Source: Candidatus Omnitrophota bacterium (GTDB taxonomy: Bacteria > Omnitrophota > Gorgyraeia > Aquiviventales > Aquiviventaceae). Taken from it: DNA of 10,355 nt. Under the pieces are notes generated by a model. It searched no databases, was not told the DNA's origin, and worked only from the letters and a program-made list of their open reading frames with translations. Positions 1 through 7,233 of the stretch are shown one piece after another. Positions within the stretch are counted from its first letter, which is position 1; each line of letters starts with the position of its first letter. A program made the translations under genes and the position numbers. The stretch spans positions 1-10,355 of the forward strand of contig JACQRG010000002.1 in assembly GCA_016206565.1 (NCBI GenBank). Direction: 5' to 3'.

Positions 1-1
1 C

Positions 2-1555
2 CTCAAGCCCGCGCTCTCGCGCGGGGAAATCCAGTGCATCGGCGCGACCACGCTCGATGAGTACCGCAAGTATATCGAGAAGGACGCCGCCCTGGAGCGG
101 CGCTTCCAGACCATCATCGTGGATGCCCCCTCGGTGAGCGAAACCATCGAAATCCTCAAGGGGCTGCGCGACAAGTACGAGGCGCACCACCGGGTCAAGT
201 ACCTCGACGAGGCGCTGGAGGCCGCGGCCAAGCTGGCCGACCGCTACATCGCCGGACGCTTCCTGCCGGACAAGGCCATTGACCTCATTGACGAGGTCGG
301 CTCGCGCGCGCGCCTCTCGGTCTTGACCGTGCCGCCGGACATCAAAGACCTCGAGGAGAAGATCGAGAAGATCCGCAAGGAGAAAGAGTCCGCGATCAAG
401 GGCCAGGACTTCGAGCTGGCCGCCTCGCTGCGCGACCAGGAGCGCGAAGCCAAGGAGCAGCTTGAGAAGATCAAGGGCGAGTGGAAAAAGACCAAGGGCG
501 AGGCGATGCCCATCGTCACCGCCGAGGACATCGCGGTCATCGTCTCGAAGTGGACCGGCATCCCGCTGGTGCGCCTGGAGGAGAAGGAGACCGAGCGGCT
601 CCTCAAGATGGAAGAAGTGATGCACAAGCGCGTCATCGGCCAGGAACCGGCCATCCAGGCCATCGCGCGCGCGGTGCGCCGCTCGCGGGCCGGCATCAAG
701 GACCCGAAGCGGCCCATCGGCTCGTTCATCTTCCTCGGCCCCACCGGGGTCGGCAAGACGCTGCTGGCGCGCGCCTTGGCGGAGTTCCTCTTCGGGGATG
801 AAGAGGCGCTCATCCAGGTGGACATGTCCGAGTACATGGAGAAGTTCAACGTCTCCCGCCTGGTGGGAGCCCCGCCGGGCTACGTCGGCTACGAGGAGGG
901 CGGGCAGCTGACCGAGCGCGTGCGCCGCCGGCCCTACTCCGTGGTGCTGCTCGACGAGATCGAGAAGGCCCACCCCGACGTGTTCAACCTGCTGCTGCAG
1001 GTGCTGGAGGACGGCCGGCTGACGGATAGCTTCGGCCGCAAGGTGGACTTCCGCAACACGGTGCTCATCATGACCTCAAACCTAGGGGCGGAGCTCATCA
1101 AGAAGCAGGGCAGCCTGGGCTTCACGACCGCCACCAAGGAAGCGACGTACGACACGATGAAGATGCAGCTGCTGGACGAGGTCAAGCGCGCCTTCAAGCC
1201 CGAGTTCCTCAACCGCATTGACGAGGTGATCGTCTTCCACCAGCTCTCGAGGGAGAACCTGGTCAAGATCGTGGACGTGGAAATCAGCTACGTCACCGAG
1301 CGGCTGCGCGAGCAGGGCATCACGGTCGAGCTCGACGCCTCCGGCAAGGAGTTTCTGGTGGAAAAGGGCTTCGACTCGGTGTACGGTGCCCGGCCGCTGA
1401 AGCGCGTCATCCAGCGTTTCCTGGAGGACCCGCTGGCGGAAGAGGTCATCGCCAGGCGGATCAAGTCCGGCTCGAGCGTCCGCGTGTCCCGCAAGGGCGA
1501 GGCCCTCGAGTTTGACGAGCAGGTGGCGGCCGCGCCGCCCGCGAGTGCCGGCTGA
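2..1555 (+). CDS. clpC: ATP-dependent Clp protease ATP-binding subunit ClpC, 3' part (5' end outside window)
   Basis: Hsp100/AAA+ unfoldase that feeds substrates to the ClpP peptidase in the cytoplasm. The frame is open from base 2, so the ATG at 119 is internal; codons before it read IQCIGATTLDEYRKYIEKD and AALERRFQ, the conserved end of the first AAA+ module (sensor and arginine-finger region). A charged coiled-coil middle region with a UVR-like stretch (IKGQDFELAASLRDQE, about 397-444) separates ClpC from plain ClpB and ClpA. The second AAA+ module has Walker A GPTGVGKT (737-760), Walker B VVLLDE (941-958), a TSN sensor 1 (about 1073-1081) and sensor 2 GARPLKR (1385-1405). About 517 codons are visible against roughly 810-850 for the family, so the N-terminal Clp_N repeats and first Walker A are missing only because the window starts late. 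It ends in a short Ala/Pro-rich tail. Identification is secure; the subclass call rests on the UVR segment and the radA neighbourhood. Confidence 0.97.
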   Translation, partial: LKPALSRGEIQCIGATTLDEYRKYIEKDAALERRFQTIIVDAPSVSETIEILKGLRDKYEAHHRVKYLDEALEAAAKLADRYIAGRFLPDKAIDLIDEVGSRARLSVLTVPPDIKDLEEKIEKIRKEKESAIKGQDFELAASLRDQEREAKEQLEKIKGEWKKTKGEAMPIVTAEDIAVIVSKWTGIPLVRLEEKETERLLKMEEVMHKRVIGQEPAIQAIARAVRRSRAGIKDPKRPIGSFIFLGPTGVGKTLLARALAEFLFGDEEALIQVDMSEYMEKFNVSRLVGAPPGYVGYEEGGQLTERVRRRPYSVVLLDEIEKAHPDVFNLLLQVLEDGRLTDSFGRKVDFRNTVLIMTSNLGAELIKKQGSLGFTTATKEATYDTMKMQLLDEVKRAFKPEFLNRIDEVIVFHQLSRENLVKIVDVEISYVTERLREQGITVELDASGKEFLVEKGFDSVYGARPLKRVIQRFLEDPLAEEVIARRIKSGSSVRVSRKGEALEFDEQVAAAPPASAG

Positions 1556-1653
1556 TCCCACCCATCTCCCTTCGCCGCACGAACGTCCTGCTGCTGCGGG
1601 CCACGGAAGCCGCCGGCGAGCGGGCCCTTGCCTGGTTCGAGCGCACCGGGGCC

Positions 1654-2373
1654 ATGTGCCTGCTCTGGGTCCGGACCCTCTCCGGCGTCTTCGCGCCCCC
1701 GTTTCGCTCCGCCAACCTCGTCTACGAGCTGTGGAAAATCGGCGTCCAATCCTGGTTCATCGTCTTCCTCACCTCGCTTTTCATCGGAATGGTGCTGACC
1801 TTCCAGAGCGCCTACCAGATGCAGAAGCTGGCGGCGGAAATCTACATCGCCAGCCTGGTGTCGCTCTCCGTCGTGCGCGAGATCGGGCCGATCATGACCG
1901 CGCTCATCGTCGCCGGCCGCATGGGCTCGGCGATCGCGGCCGAGCTGGGCACCATGAAGGTCACCGAGCAGATTGACGCCCTCCAGGCGCTCGCGACCGA
2001 CCCGGTGCGCTACCTCGTAGTACCCAGGTTCCTGGCCCTGCTCATCGCGCTGCCGGTCCTGACCCTGCTGGCGGACGCGGTCGGCATCCTGGGAGGTTTC
2101 CTCGTGGGCACGCTGCGCCTCGACATCATGCCGAGCCTCTACTGGAAGATGACGACGTTTCCGCTGCTCATGAAGGACCTCAACACGGGCCTGCTGAAGT
2201 CCGTGATCTTCGGCATGATCATCTGCATCGTCAGCTGCTACGAGGGATTCCGCACCGAGGGCGGCGCGGAAGGCGTGGGCCGCGCCACGACCCGGGCGGT
2301 GGTGTCGTCGTTCATCCTCATCATCGCGGCGGATTGCCTCTTCACCGCCCTGTTCTACTTCGTCTTGCGATAA
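1654..2373 (+). CDS. mlaE: MlaE-family ABC transporter permease (start uncertain)
   Basis: Inner-membrane permease of the Mla/MCE transporter, which moves phospholipids between inner and outer membranes. From the ATG at 1654 it is 239 residues with several hydrophobic segments (first about residues 34-50) and the MlaE hallmark block: REIGP at 75-79, then GRMGSAIAAELGTMKVTEQI. The C-terminal half carries ALPVLTLLADAVGILGG and the conserved stretch around SCYEGF. Family members normally have an N-terminal amphipathic helix ahead of the point where this ATG falls. Codons upstream in the same frame read like it (ATEAAGERALAWFERTGA, about 1600-1653), but between the in-frame stop at 1513-1515 and 1654 there is no ATG, GTG or TTG. 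The true start may be a CTG at 1588-1596 or another rare codon; I list the ATG as the conservative choice. mlaF follows after 9 bases. Confidence 0.93.
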   Translation: MCLLWVRTLSGVFAPPFRSANLVYELWKIGVQSWFIVFLTSLFIGMVLTFQSAYQMQKLAAEIYIASLVSLSVVREIGPIMTALIVAGRMGSAIAAELGTMKVTEQIDALQALATDPVRYLVVPRFLALLIALPVLTLLADAVGILGGFLVGTLRLDIMPSLYWKMTTFPLLMKDLNTGLLKSVIFGMIICIVSCYEGFRTEGGAEGVGRATTRAVVSSFILIIAADCLFTALFYFVLR

Positions 2374-2382
2374 CGGTGCGGC

Positions 2383-3186
2383 ATGATCGAAATCCAGGAG
2401 CTGCGCAAAGCGTTCAACGAGCATCCCGTGCTCGATGGCGTCAACCTGACCATCAAGACCGGCGAGACCATGGTCATCATCGGCCGCTCCGGCTGCGGCA
2501 AGTCGGTGCTGCTCAAGCACCTCATCGGCCTCATCGCGCCCGACGCCGGCCGCATCCTCATTGACGGCACGGACATCACGGCGCTCGCCGGCCCTGCGCT
2601 GGACAAGATGCGGCTGAAGTTCGGCATGCTCTTCCAGGGGGCGGCCCTGTTCGACTCCATGACCGTGGAGGAAAACGTGAGCTTCGCGCTGCACGAGCAC
2701 ACGACGGCCAGCGAAGCGGAGATCAACCAGCGGGTGGAGGAGTGCCTGCAGGCGGTGGGCTTGGAGCGCGTCGAGGCGATGTACCCGGCGGAGCTCTCCG
2801 GCGGCATGCGCAAGCGCGTGGGGCTGGCCCGGTCCATCGCCATGCACCCGGAGATCATCCTCTACGACGAGCCGACGACCGGCATTGACCCGATCACCGG
2901 GGACAGCATCAACAACCTCATCATCGAATTGCGGGACCGGCTGAAGGTGACCTCGGTGGTCGTCACCCACGACATGAAGAGCGCCTACAAGGTGGCGGAC
3001 CGGATTGCCATGCTTTACAATGGGAACATTATCCAGGTCGGCACCCCGGAGGAGATCCGGGGCTCGGCCAGCGCCACCGTGCAGCAGTTCATCACCGGGC
3101 AGGCGGACGGGCCGATTCAGCAGGGGCTGCCCGCGCGGCGCGCACTGTCGCGCTGGTTCAGGCCCAGGCGGCGCGGGGGCATCTGA
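2383..3186 (+). CDS. mlaF: MlaF-family ABC transporter ATP-binding protein
   Basis: Cytoplasmic ATPase that powers the MlaE permease in lipid transport. The 267-residue protein shows a complete ABC domain: Walker A GRSGCGKS (34-41), Q-loop Q85 in LFQGAALFDSMTV, signature LSGGM (138-142), Walker B with IILYDEPTTGIDP (158-170, catalytic E163), and switch His196 in VVTHDM. LFQ-GALFDSMTV and LSGGMRKRVGLARS are typical of the MlaF/Ttg2A branch. The C-terminus after about residue 247 is an Arg/Pro-rich tail (ARRALSRWFRPRRRGGI) beyond the usual domain end, whose role I cannot assign. The ATG lies 9 bases after the mlaE stop, with only a weak purine stretch before it, so translation is probably coupled to mlaE. 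mlaD follows after 11 bases, making a compact mlaE-mlaF-mlaD unit. Confidence 0.96.
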   Translation: MIEIQELRKAFNEHPVLDGVNLTIKTGETMVIIGRSGCGKSVLLKHLIGLIAPDAGRILIDGTDITALAGPALDKMRLKFGMLFQGAALFDSMTVEENVSFALHEHTTASEAEINQRVEECLQAVGLERVEAMYPAELSGGMRKRVGLARSIAMHPEIILYDEPTTGIDPITGDSINNLIIELRDRLKVTSVVVTHDMKSAYKVADRIAMLYNGNIIQVGTPEEIRGSASATVQQFITGQADGPIQQGLPARRALSRWFRPRRRGGI

Positions 3187-3187
3187 C

Positions 3188-3196
3188 AGGAGGGGG
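3188..3196 (+). promoter_or_regulatory. strong Shine-Dalgarno of mlaD
   Basis: AGGAGGGGG lies right after the mlaF stop and a few bases before the mlaD ATG at 3198. It is the best ribosome-binding site in the window and fixes the mlaD start. The other genes in the window have weaker or no recognisable sites, which suggests mlaD is translated independently of, and perhaps more strongly than, its upstream partners. Confidence 0.8.
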
Positions 3197-3197
3197 C

Positions 3198-3944
3198 ATG
3201 GCGCAGCGGCGCGCGCTAGGACTCGAGGTGCGGGTGGGGTTCTTCGTCTTTCTGGGCCTCGCCCTGCTCGTGTTCTTCATCTTCGCCATCGGCGACCTCT
3301 CCACGTATTTCCAGCCCGGCTATCAGCTGCGGGTGCTCTTCGACTCGGCCAACGGCATCGCCGACGGGGCCCCGGTGCAGTACGCCGGTGTGGAGGTGGG
3401 CAAGGTGGAGAAGGTGCGCATCGTGCCGGTGCCGGACCGCACCACGCCGGGGGTCGAGCTGCTCATCCGGCTGCCGGCGTCGGTGCAGGTGCGCACCGAT
3501 GACGAGGCCTCCATCAGCACCTTCGGGCTGCTCGGCGAGAAGTACCTGGCCGTCGCGCCCGGCCCGGGGGCGGGCGGCATCCTGGGGCCCGGCGGGCAGC
3601 TCGTCGGCAAGCCGCCGGTGTCCACCGAGGACGTCATCGAGCGCTCGAACCAGGTGCTCAGCGCCTTCCAGCAGACGCTGGACGGCATCAACAGCCTGGT
3701 CGGCGATCCGGAGTCGCGCATTTACCTCAAAGAGACGCTGACCGAGGCGCGCGACGCGACCCGCCACTGGCGCGCGCTCGGCGAGCGGCTCAACCTGGCG
3801 ATGTCGTACGCCGAATCCGGGCAGGGCAGCCTGGGGCGGCTGCTCTTCGACGAGGACCTGTACCAGCGCATGGTCACGCTCGTGGAGGACCTGCGCGCGC
3901 ACCCCTGGAAGCTGCTCGTCCGCCAGAAGACGAAACAAAACTAG
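3198..3944 (+). CDS. mlaD: MlaD-family MCE-domain substrate-binding protein
   Basis: Periplasm-facing, membrane-anchored lipid-binding subunit of the Mla transporter; MCE domains assemble into hexameric rings on MlaE. The 248-residue protein has a short basic N-terminus (MAQRRALGLEVRV), one hydrophobic anchor (about residues 14-32, GFFVFLGLALLVFFIFAIG), then an MCE domain of about 85 residues with the typical LRVLFDSANGIADGAPVQYAGVEVGKV, and STFGLLGEKYLAVAPG towards its end. The rest (about 150-248) is predicted mostly helical with a segment (ERSNQVLSAFQQTLDGINSL) that could form the coiled helices seen in other MCE proteins. The length is moderate, between E. coli MlaD and longer MCE proteins. 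No mlaC, mlaB or mlaA gene lies in the window, so periplasmic and outer-membrane partners must be elsewhere. The TAG stop overlaps the first unit of a 7-bp repeat array. Confidence 0.93.
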   Translation: MAQRRALGLEVRVGFFVFLGLALLVFFIFAIGDLSTYFQPGYQLRVLFDSANGIADGAPVQYAGVEVGKVEKVRIVPVPDRTTPGVELLIRLPASVQVRTDDEASISTFGLLGEKYLAVAPGPGAGGILGPGGQLVGKPPVSTEDVIERSNQVLSAFQQTLDGINSLVGDPESRIYLKETLTEARDATRHWRALGERLNLAMSYAESGQGSLGRLLFDEDLYQRMVTLVEDLRAHPWKLLVRQKTKQN

Positions 3945-4028
3945 AGGTCAGAGGTCAGATGGCAGGGGTCAGGGGACAGAGGCTGTTTCGCCGTTCTGAC
4001 CCCTGTCGTCTGACTTCTGTCTTCTGAA
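3943..4028. repeat. imperfect 7-bp tandem repeats in two inverted arms (mlaD-radA gap)
   Basis: This array fills most of the gap between mlaD and radA. The left arm has six 7-bp units: AGAGGTC, AGAGGTC, AGATGGC, AGGGGTC, AGGGGAC, AGAGGCT (3943-3984). After a short spacer the right arm has five units of the same family on the other strand: TTCTGAC, CCCTGTC, GTCTGAC, TTCTGTC, TTCTGAA (3994-4028). Bases 3952-3972 can pair with 3996-4016 at 18 of 21 positions, including a perfect 10-bp core (CAGGGGTCAG with CTGACCCCTG). The first unit overlaps the mlaD stop codon. The hairpin lacks a T-run, so I do not call it a terminator. The unit AGGGGAC recurs inside cysS at 8701-8728. Confidence 0.85.
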
Positions 4029-4043
4029 TCACTGACGCCTAGC

Positions 4044-5399
4044 ATGTCGAAGGTCAAAACACTCTTCATCTGCCAGCAGTGCGGCACCCAGGCCATCAAG
4101 TGGGGCGGCCGCTGCTCCGGCTGCGGCGCGTGGAACACGCTGGTCGAGGAGCTCGTCGGCCCCTCGGCCAATCCCGCGACGATGGCCGGCGCCGCGGCGA
4201 CCCCGCAGCTGCTGGCCGACGTGTCGCTCGAGGACGCCCCGCGCCGCAAGACCGGGGTGGAGGAGTTTGACCGGGTGCTGGGCGGGGGCATCGTCCCCGG
4301 CTCGGTGACGCTGGTCGGCGGGGAGCCGGGCATCGGCAAATCCACGCTGCTGCTGAGCGTCGCCGGCTCGCTGGCCGCCGCCGGCCTGCAGGTGCTCTAC
4401 GTCAGCGGGGAGGAGTCGCTGCGGCAGACCAAGCTGCGGGCGATGCGCCTGGGCTTGAGCTCCTCCCCGGTGCAGCTCTTGGCGCAGACGCAGCTGGAAA
4501 CGATCCTGGAGGCCCTCGGCCAGGTCAAGCCCCAGATCGTCGTCATGGATTCGGTCCAGGTGATCGAGACCGGTGCCTTGAGCTCCCCGCCGGGCTCCAT
4601 CGGCCAGGTGCGGGCCTGCGCCCATGCGCTCGTGCGGCTGGTCAAGGAGAGCCACGCGGCGCTCTTCCTCATCGGGCACGTGACGAAGGAGGGCACGCTC
4701 GCCGGCCCCAAGGCGCTGGAGCATCTGGTGGACACGGTGCTGTACTTCGAGGGGGAGCCGACCAGCGGCTTCCGCGTGCTGCGCTCCACCAAGAACCGGT
4801 TCGGCGCGACCCACGAGCTGGGCGTCTTCCACATGACGGCGGAGGGGCTGGTGGAGGTGGCCAACCCGTCCGAGCTGTTCCTCAGCGGACGCGCCGAGCC
4901 GGTGCCGGGCTGCATGGTGACGGTCAGCCTGGAGGGCAGCCGGCCGCTGGTCGCCGAGGTGCAGGCGCTGACCAGCTCCTGCGGCATGGGGCTGCCGCGG
5001 CGGCGCACGGCCGGGGTGGACTTCAACCGGCTCTCGATGCTGCTGGCGGTGCTGGAGCGGCGCGTGGGGCTGCACCTGCTCTCGCAGCAGGACGTCTTCG
5101 TCTCCTCGCTGGGCGGCGCGCGGCTGCTCGAGCCCGGCGCGGATCTGGGGATCAGCTTGGCCATCGCCTCGAGCCTGAAGGAGCGGCCGACGCGCCGCGG
5201 CGACGTGGCCGTGGGGGAAGTGGGGTTGACCGGCGAGGTGCGCGCCGTCTCCAACCTCTCCCAGCGGCTGCACGAGGCGCGCCGCATCGGCTTTACCCGG
5301 GCCTTCATCGGGCCCCTGCGCGGCGGCGAGCCCCAGGTGGAGGGCATGGAGGTCGTGACGGTGTCGCACGTGCGCGACGCGGTGGAGCGGGCCATCTAG
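4044..5399 (+). CDS. radA: DNA repair protein RadA (RadA/Sms)
   Basis: RecA-like ATPase that acts as a branch-migration helicase during homologous recombination and repair, in the cytoplasm. The 451-residue length is typical. Domain order is: N-terminal C4 zinc finger with C10, C13, C24 and C27; RecA-fold core with Walker A GEPGIGKS (93-100) and Walker B near VVMDSVQV; the RadA-specific KNRFG motif at 250-254; and a C-terminal Lon-protease-like domain (about 290-451) with SLGGARLLEPGADLGISLAI and a GEVGLTGEVRAV block. The ATG at 4044 precedes the zinc finger by nine residues, as usual, although no Shine-Dalgarno is visible and the leader is the 7-bp repeat array. The stop is directly followed by the ATG of the PIN-TRAM gene. 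Linkage to clpC recalls the B. subtilis clpC-radA order; here the mla genes separate them. Confidence 0.97.
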   Translation: MSKVKTLFICQQCGTQAIKWGGRCSGCGAWNTLVEELVGPSANPATMAGAAATPQLLADVSLEDAPRRKTGVEEFDRVLGGGIVPGSVTLVGGEPGIGKSTLLLSVAGSLAAAGLQVLYVSGEESLRQTKLRAMRLGLSSSPVQLLAQTQLETILEALGQVKPQIVVMDSVQVIETGALSSPPGSIGQVRACAHALVRLVKESHAALFLIGHVTKEGTLAGPKALEHLVDTVLYFEGEPTSGFRVLRSTKNRFGATHELGVFHMTAEGLVEVANPSELFLSGRAEPVPGCMVTVSLEGSRPLVAEVQALTSSCGMGLPRRRTAGVDFNRLSMLLAVLERRVGLHLLSQQDVFVSSLGGARLLEPGADLGISLAIASSLKERPTRRGDVAVGEVGLTGEVRAVSNLSQRLHEARRIGFTRAFIGPLRGGEPQVEGMEVVTVSHVRDAVERAI

Positions 5400-6425
5400 A
5401 TGGACCTGCGGTTCGTGCGCATCGGGTTCCTGGTCATCAGCGCCATCCTGGGCAGCCAGATGATCGGCCTCGAAACGCAGGCGCCGGTCTGGCTGCGGGT
5501 CGCCGTGGGGTTGACGGCGGGCGCGGTGCTCGTGCTGCTGGAGGCGTTCATTCACCGCGTCGGCCGCGTGTCGGTCCGGGGGTTCTCCTCGGCGGTGTTC
5601 GGCCTGCTCTTCGGGCTGATCATGGCGAAGCTGGTGTCGGACGCCATCGCGCTGCTGCCCATGGACATCGCCACGCTCGCGGCCCTGCGCGTGGTGCTGA
5701 CCTGGGCCTTCTGCTACCTGGGGATGGCCATGGCGCTGCGAGGCCGCAACGAGTTCAACGTCATCATCCCGTACGTGCGCCTCTCCCGGCAGGACCGCCG
5801 TGAGGACACGTACCTCGTGGACACGAGCGCGATCATTGACGGGCGCCTCGTGGATCTGTGCAAGGCGCGCTTCATCGAAGGCCGCCTGACCGTCCCGCGC
5901 TTCGTGCTCAAGGAGCTGCAGGCGGTGGCGGACAGCACCGACCCGCTCAAGCGCAGCCGCGGCCGCCGCGGCCTGGAAGCGCTCAACCTACTGCGCCAGC
6001 TGCCGACGGTGGACGTGCGCGTCCACGAGGAGGAGCTGCCCAACGTGCCGGAGGTGGACGCCAAGCTGGTCAAGCTCGCCCAGCTGCTGGGCACGCGGAT
6101 CATCACGAACGACTTCAACCTCAACAAGGTCGCCGAGTTCCAGAACGTCAGTGTGCTCAACGTCAACGAGCTGGCCCAGGCCCTGCGGCCGGTCGTCCTG
6201 CCCGGCGAGGCGCTGGACGTCAAGCCCATCAAGGAAGGCAAGGAGTCCCACCAGGCCGTCGGCTACCTGGACGACGGCACGATGGTCGTGGTGGAGAACG
6301 GCCGCGCGCTCATCGGCCAGAGCGTGCACGGCATCGTCACGAGCGTCCTCCAGACGTCGGCCGGGCGGATGGTCTTCGTGCGGCCGGAGCAGGCGGCCAA
6401 ACCCCAAGTTCCAAGCCCGCGATAA
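5400..6425 (+). CDS. yacL: membrane PIN-TRAM domain protein, YacL family (putative RNase)
   Basis: The 341-residue protein has a hydrophobic N-terminal region of about 110 residues with several probable membrane segments (including FLVISAILG, LRVAVGLTAGAVLVLLEA, AVFGLLFGLIMAKLVS and LTWAFCYLGMAMAL). A PIN nuclease domain (about 137-250) and a C-terminal TRAM domain (about 265-332) follow. The acidic PIN residues can be seen: D141 in YLVDTSAIIDGR, E172 in LKELQAV, D220 in EVDAKLVKLA and D238 in TNDFNLNK, so the nuclease site looks intact. Such proteins are thought to be metal-dependent ribonucleases at the membrane, with TRAM helping bind RNA; the physiological substrate is poorly known, so the function is a family inference. 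The start is the ATG touching the radA TAG, with a possible ribosome site GGAG at 5384-5387 inside radA. In B. subtilis, disA sits between radA and yacL; here it is absent. Confidence 0.93.
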   Translation: MDLRFVRIGFLVISAILGSQMIGLETQAPVWLRVAVGLTAGAVLVLLEAFIHRVGRVSVRGFSSAVFGLLFGLIMAKLVSDAIALLPMDIATLAALRVVLTWAFCYLGMAMALRGRNEFNVIIPYVRLSRQDRREDTYLVDTSAIIDGRLVDLCKARFIEGRLTVPRFVLKELQAVADSTDPLKRSRGRRGLEALNLLRQLPTVDVRVHEEELPNVPEVDAKLVKLAQLLGTRIITNDFNLNKVAEFQNVSVLNVNELAQALRPVVLPGEALDVKPIKEGKESHQAVGYLDDGTMVVVENGRALIGQSVHGIVTSVLQTSAGRMVFVRPEQAAKPQVPSPR

Positions 6426-6449
6426 GCCCGCGTTTCACGGAGCAGCAGC

Positions 6450-7166
6450 ATGAGCGTCGCCGCGATCGTTCCGGCCGCCGGTGCGAGCCAGCGCTTCGGC
6501 CCGCCCCGGCAGGCGGGCCGGGGCACCCGCGCCGATAAGCTGTTTGCAACGGTCCATGGCCAGCCGCTGCTCGCGCACACCCTGCGCGCGCTGCAGGCGT
6601 GCCCCTCGGTGAGCTGGATCGTGCTCGTCGCGCGGCCCGGCCGCCTGGCGGCGGCCCGGCAGCTGCTGCGCCGCTACCGCATCGCCAAGGCGCTGCCGCC
6701 GGTGCGTGGGGGTGCTTTGCGCGCCGAGTCGGTGGCCCGGGGCTTCGCCGCGGTCCCGGCGCAGGCGCGCTGGGTGCTGGTGCATGACGCGGCGCGGCCG
6801 TGCCTGACCCCGGCGCTGCTGGCGCGCGCCATCGCCGCGGCGAAGCGGCACGGGGCCGTCGCCTGCGGCCTGCCGGCCGGCTTAACGGTCAAGGCGGTGG
6901 ATGCGCGGCGGGACGTGCGCCTGACGCTGGACCGGGAGCGGCTGTGGTTCGTGCAGACGCCGCAGGTCTTTCGCCGGGAGTGGTTCGGCCAGGCGCTGGC
7001 ACGGGTGCTGGGCAACGGCCTGGCCGAATTTCCTGATGACGCCTCGATCGTGGAGGCGGCCGGGTTTTCCGTGCGGATGATCCCGGGGGATCAACTGAAC
7101 ATTAAAGTCACAACGAGAGAAGACCTGCTACTGGCAGAAACGATCCTAGGCAGGAAGCACGCCTAG
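6450..7166 (+). CDS. ispD: 2-C-methyl-D-erythritol 4-phosphate cytidylyltransferase (IspD)
   Basis: Third enzyme of the MEP pathway: joins MEP and CTP into CDP-methylerythritol for isoprenoid synthesis in the cytoplasm. The 238-residue protein has the nucleotide-binding N-terminus (AAIVPAAGASQRFG, with R15), a lysine at K30, VHDAARP at 111-117, QTPQVFR, the DDAS pair at 196-197, and NIKVTTREDL with K219. All usual active-site blocks seem present. Between R15 and K30 the loop (GPPRQAGRGTRAD) is about eight residues longer than in E. coli IspD, and its DNA holds a perfect palindrome (6498-6519). The ATG at 6450 has a GGAG at 6439-6442, 7 bases upstream. The 3' end (about 7090-7160) is less GC-rich than the body. 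The TAG stop is also the first bases of a 7-bp repeat array that separates it from ispF. Confidence 0.95.
   Translation: MSVAAIVPAAGASQRFGPPRQAGRGTRADKLFATVHGQPLLAHTLRALQACPSVSWIVLVARPGRLAAARQLLRRYRIAKALPPVRGGALRAESVARGFAAVPAQARWVLVHDAARPCLTPALLARAIAAAKRHGAVACGLPAGLTVKAVDARRDVRLTLDRERLWFVQTPQVFRREWFGQALARVLGNGLAEFPDDASIVEAAGFSVRMIPGDQLNIKVTTREDLLLAETILGRKHA
6498..6519. repeat. perfect palindrome inside ispD loop
   Basis: GGCCCGCC (6498-6505) and GGCGGGCC (6512-6519) are perfect inverted copies around a 6-base loop. They lie in the codons of the extra residues in the IspD nucleotide-binding loop. This fits a small in-frame insertion, but chance in GC-rich DNA cannot be ruled out from one sequence. 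Confidence 0.55.
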
Positions 7167-7226
7167 CGGATAGCGTTTAGCGGATAGGCCCGCCTAAGCG
7201 CTAAACGCTCCACGCTCTACGCTAGA
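7164..7226. repeat. imperfect 7-bp tandem repeats in two inverted arms (ispD-ispF gap)
   Basis: The left arm is TAGCGGA, TAGCGTT, TAGCGGA, then TAG (7164-7187). The right arm is CGCTAAA, CGCTCCA, CGCTCTA, CGCTAGA (7199-7226), the same unit on the opposite strand. AGCGTTTAGCG (7172-7182) pairs perfectly with CGCTAAACGCT (7199-7209), giving an 11-bp stem with a 16-base loop. The first TAG of the array is the ispD stop codon, and the array ends at the purine run that serves as the ispF ribosome site. The architecture matches the mlaD-radA array, but the 7-bp unit differs. No T-run follows the stem, so terminator function is not indicated. Confidence 0.83.
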
Positions 7227-7233
7227 AGGGGGG
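7226..7233 (+). promoter_or_regulatory. Shine-Dalgarno of ispF, deciding the start
   Basis: AAGGGGGG ends 8 bases before the ATG at 7242 and 5 bases before an in-frame TTG at 7239. The ATG is preferred: it gives a protein beginning MRIGIGYDIH, the usual IspF N-terminus with metal ligands at D8 and H10. Confidence 0.65.

Noticed and set aside
119..1555. Start of clpC at the ATG at 119
   Set aside because: Codons 2-118 continue the conserved ClpC sequence in the same frame, so that ATG-like position is internal and the gene is cut by the window edge.
1288..2970. Long reverse-strand open frame of 560 codons
   Set aside because: It crosses clpC, mlaE and mlaF, which all have clear family motifs on the + strand. 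Its translation is low-complexity, rich in His, Asp, Arg and Gln, as expected for the antisense of GC-rich genes.
3943..4028. CRISPR array or intrinsic terminator
   Set aside because: Units are 7 bp with no spacers, so it is not CRISPR. The stem has no following T-run in either direction, and genes continue on the same strand.
4029..5555. Reverse-strand open frame of 508 codons opposite radA
   Set aside because: Antisense shadow of radA with the same His/Gln/Arg-rich composition and no recognisable domain.
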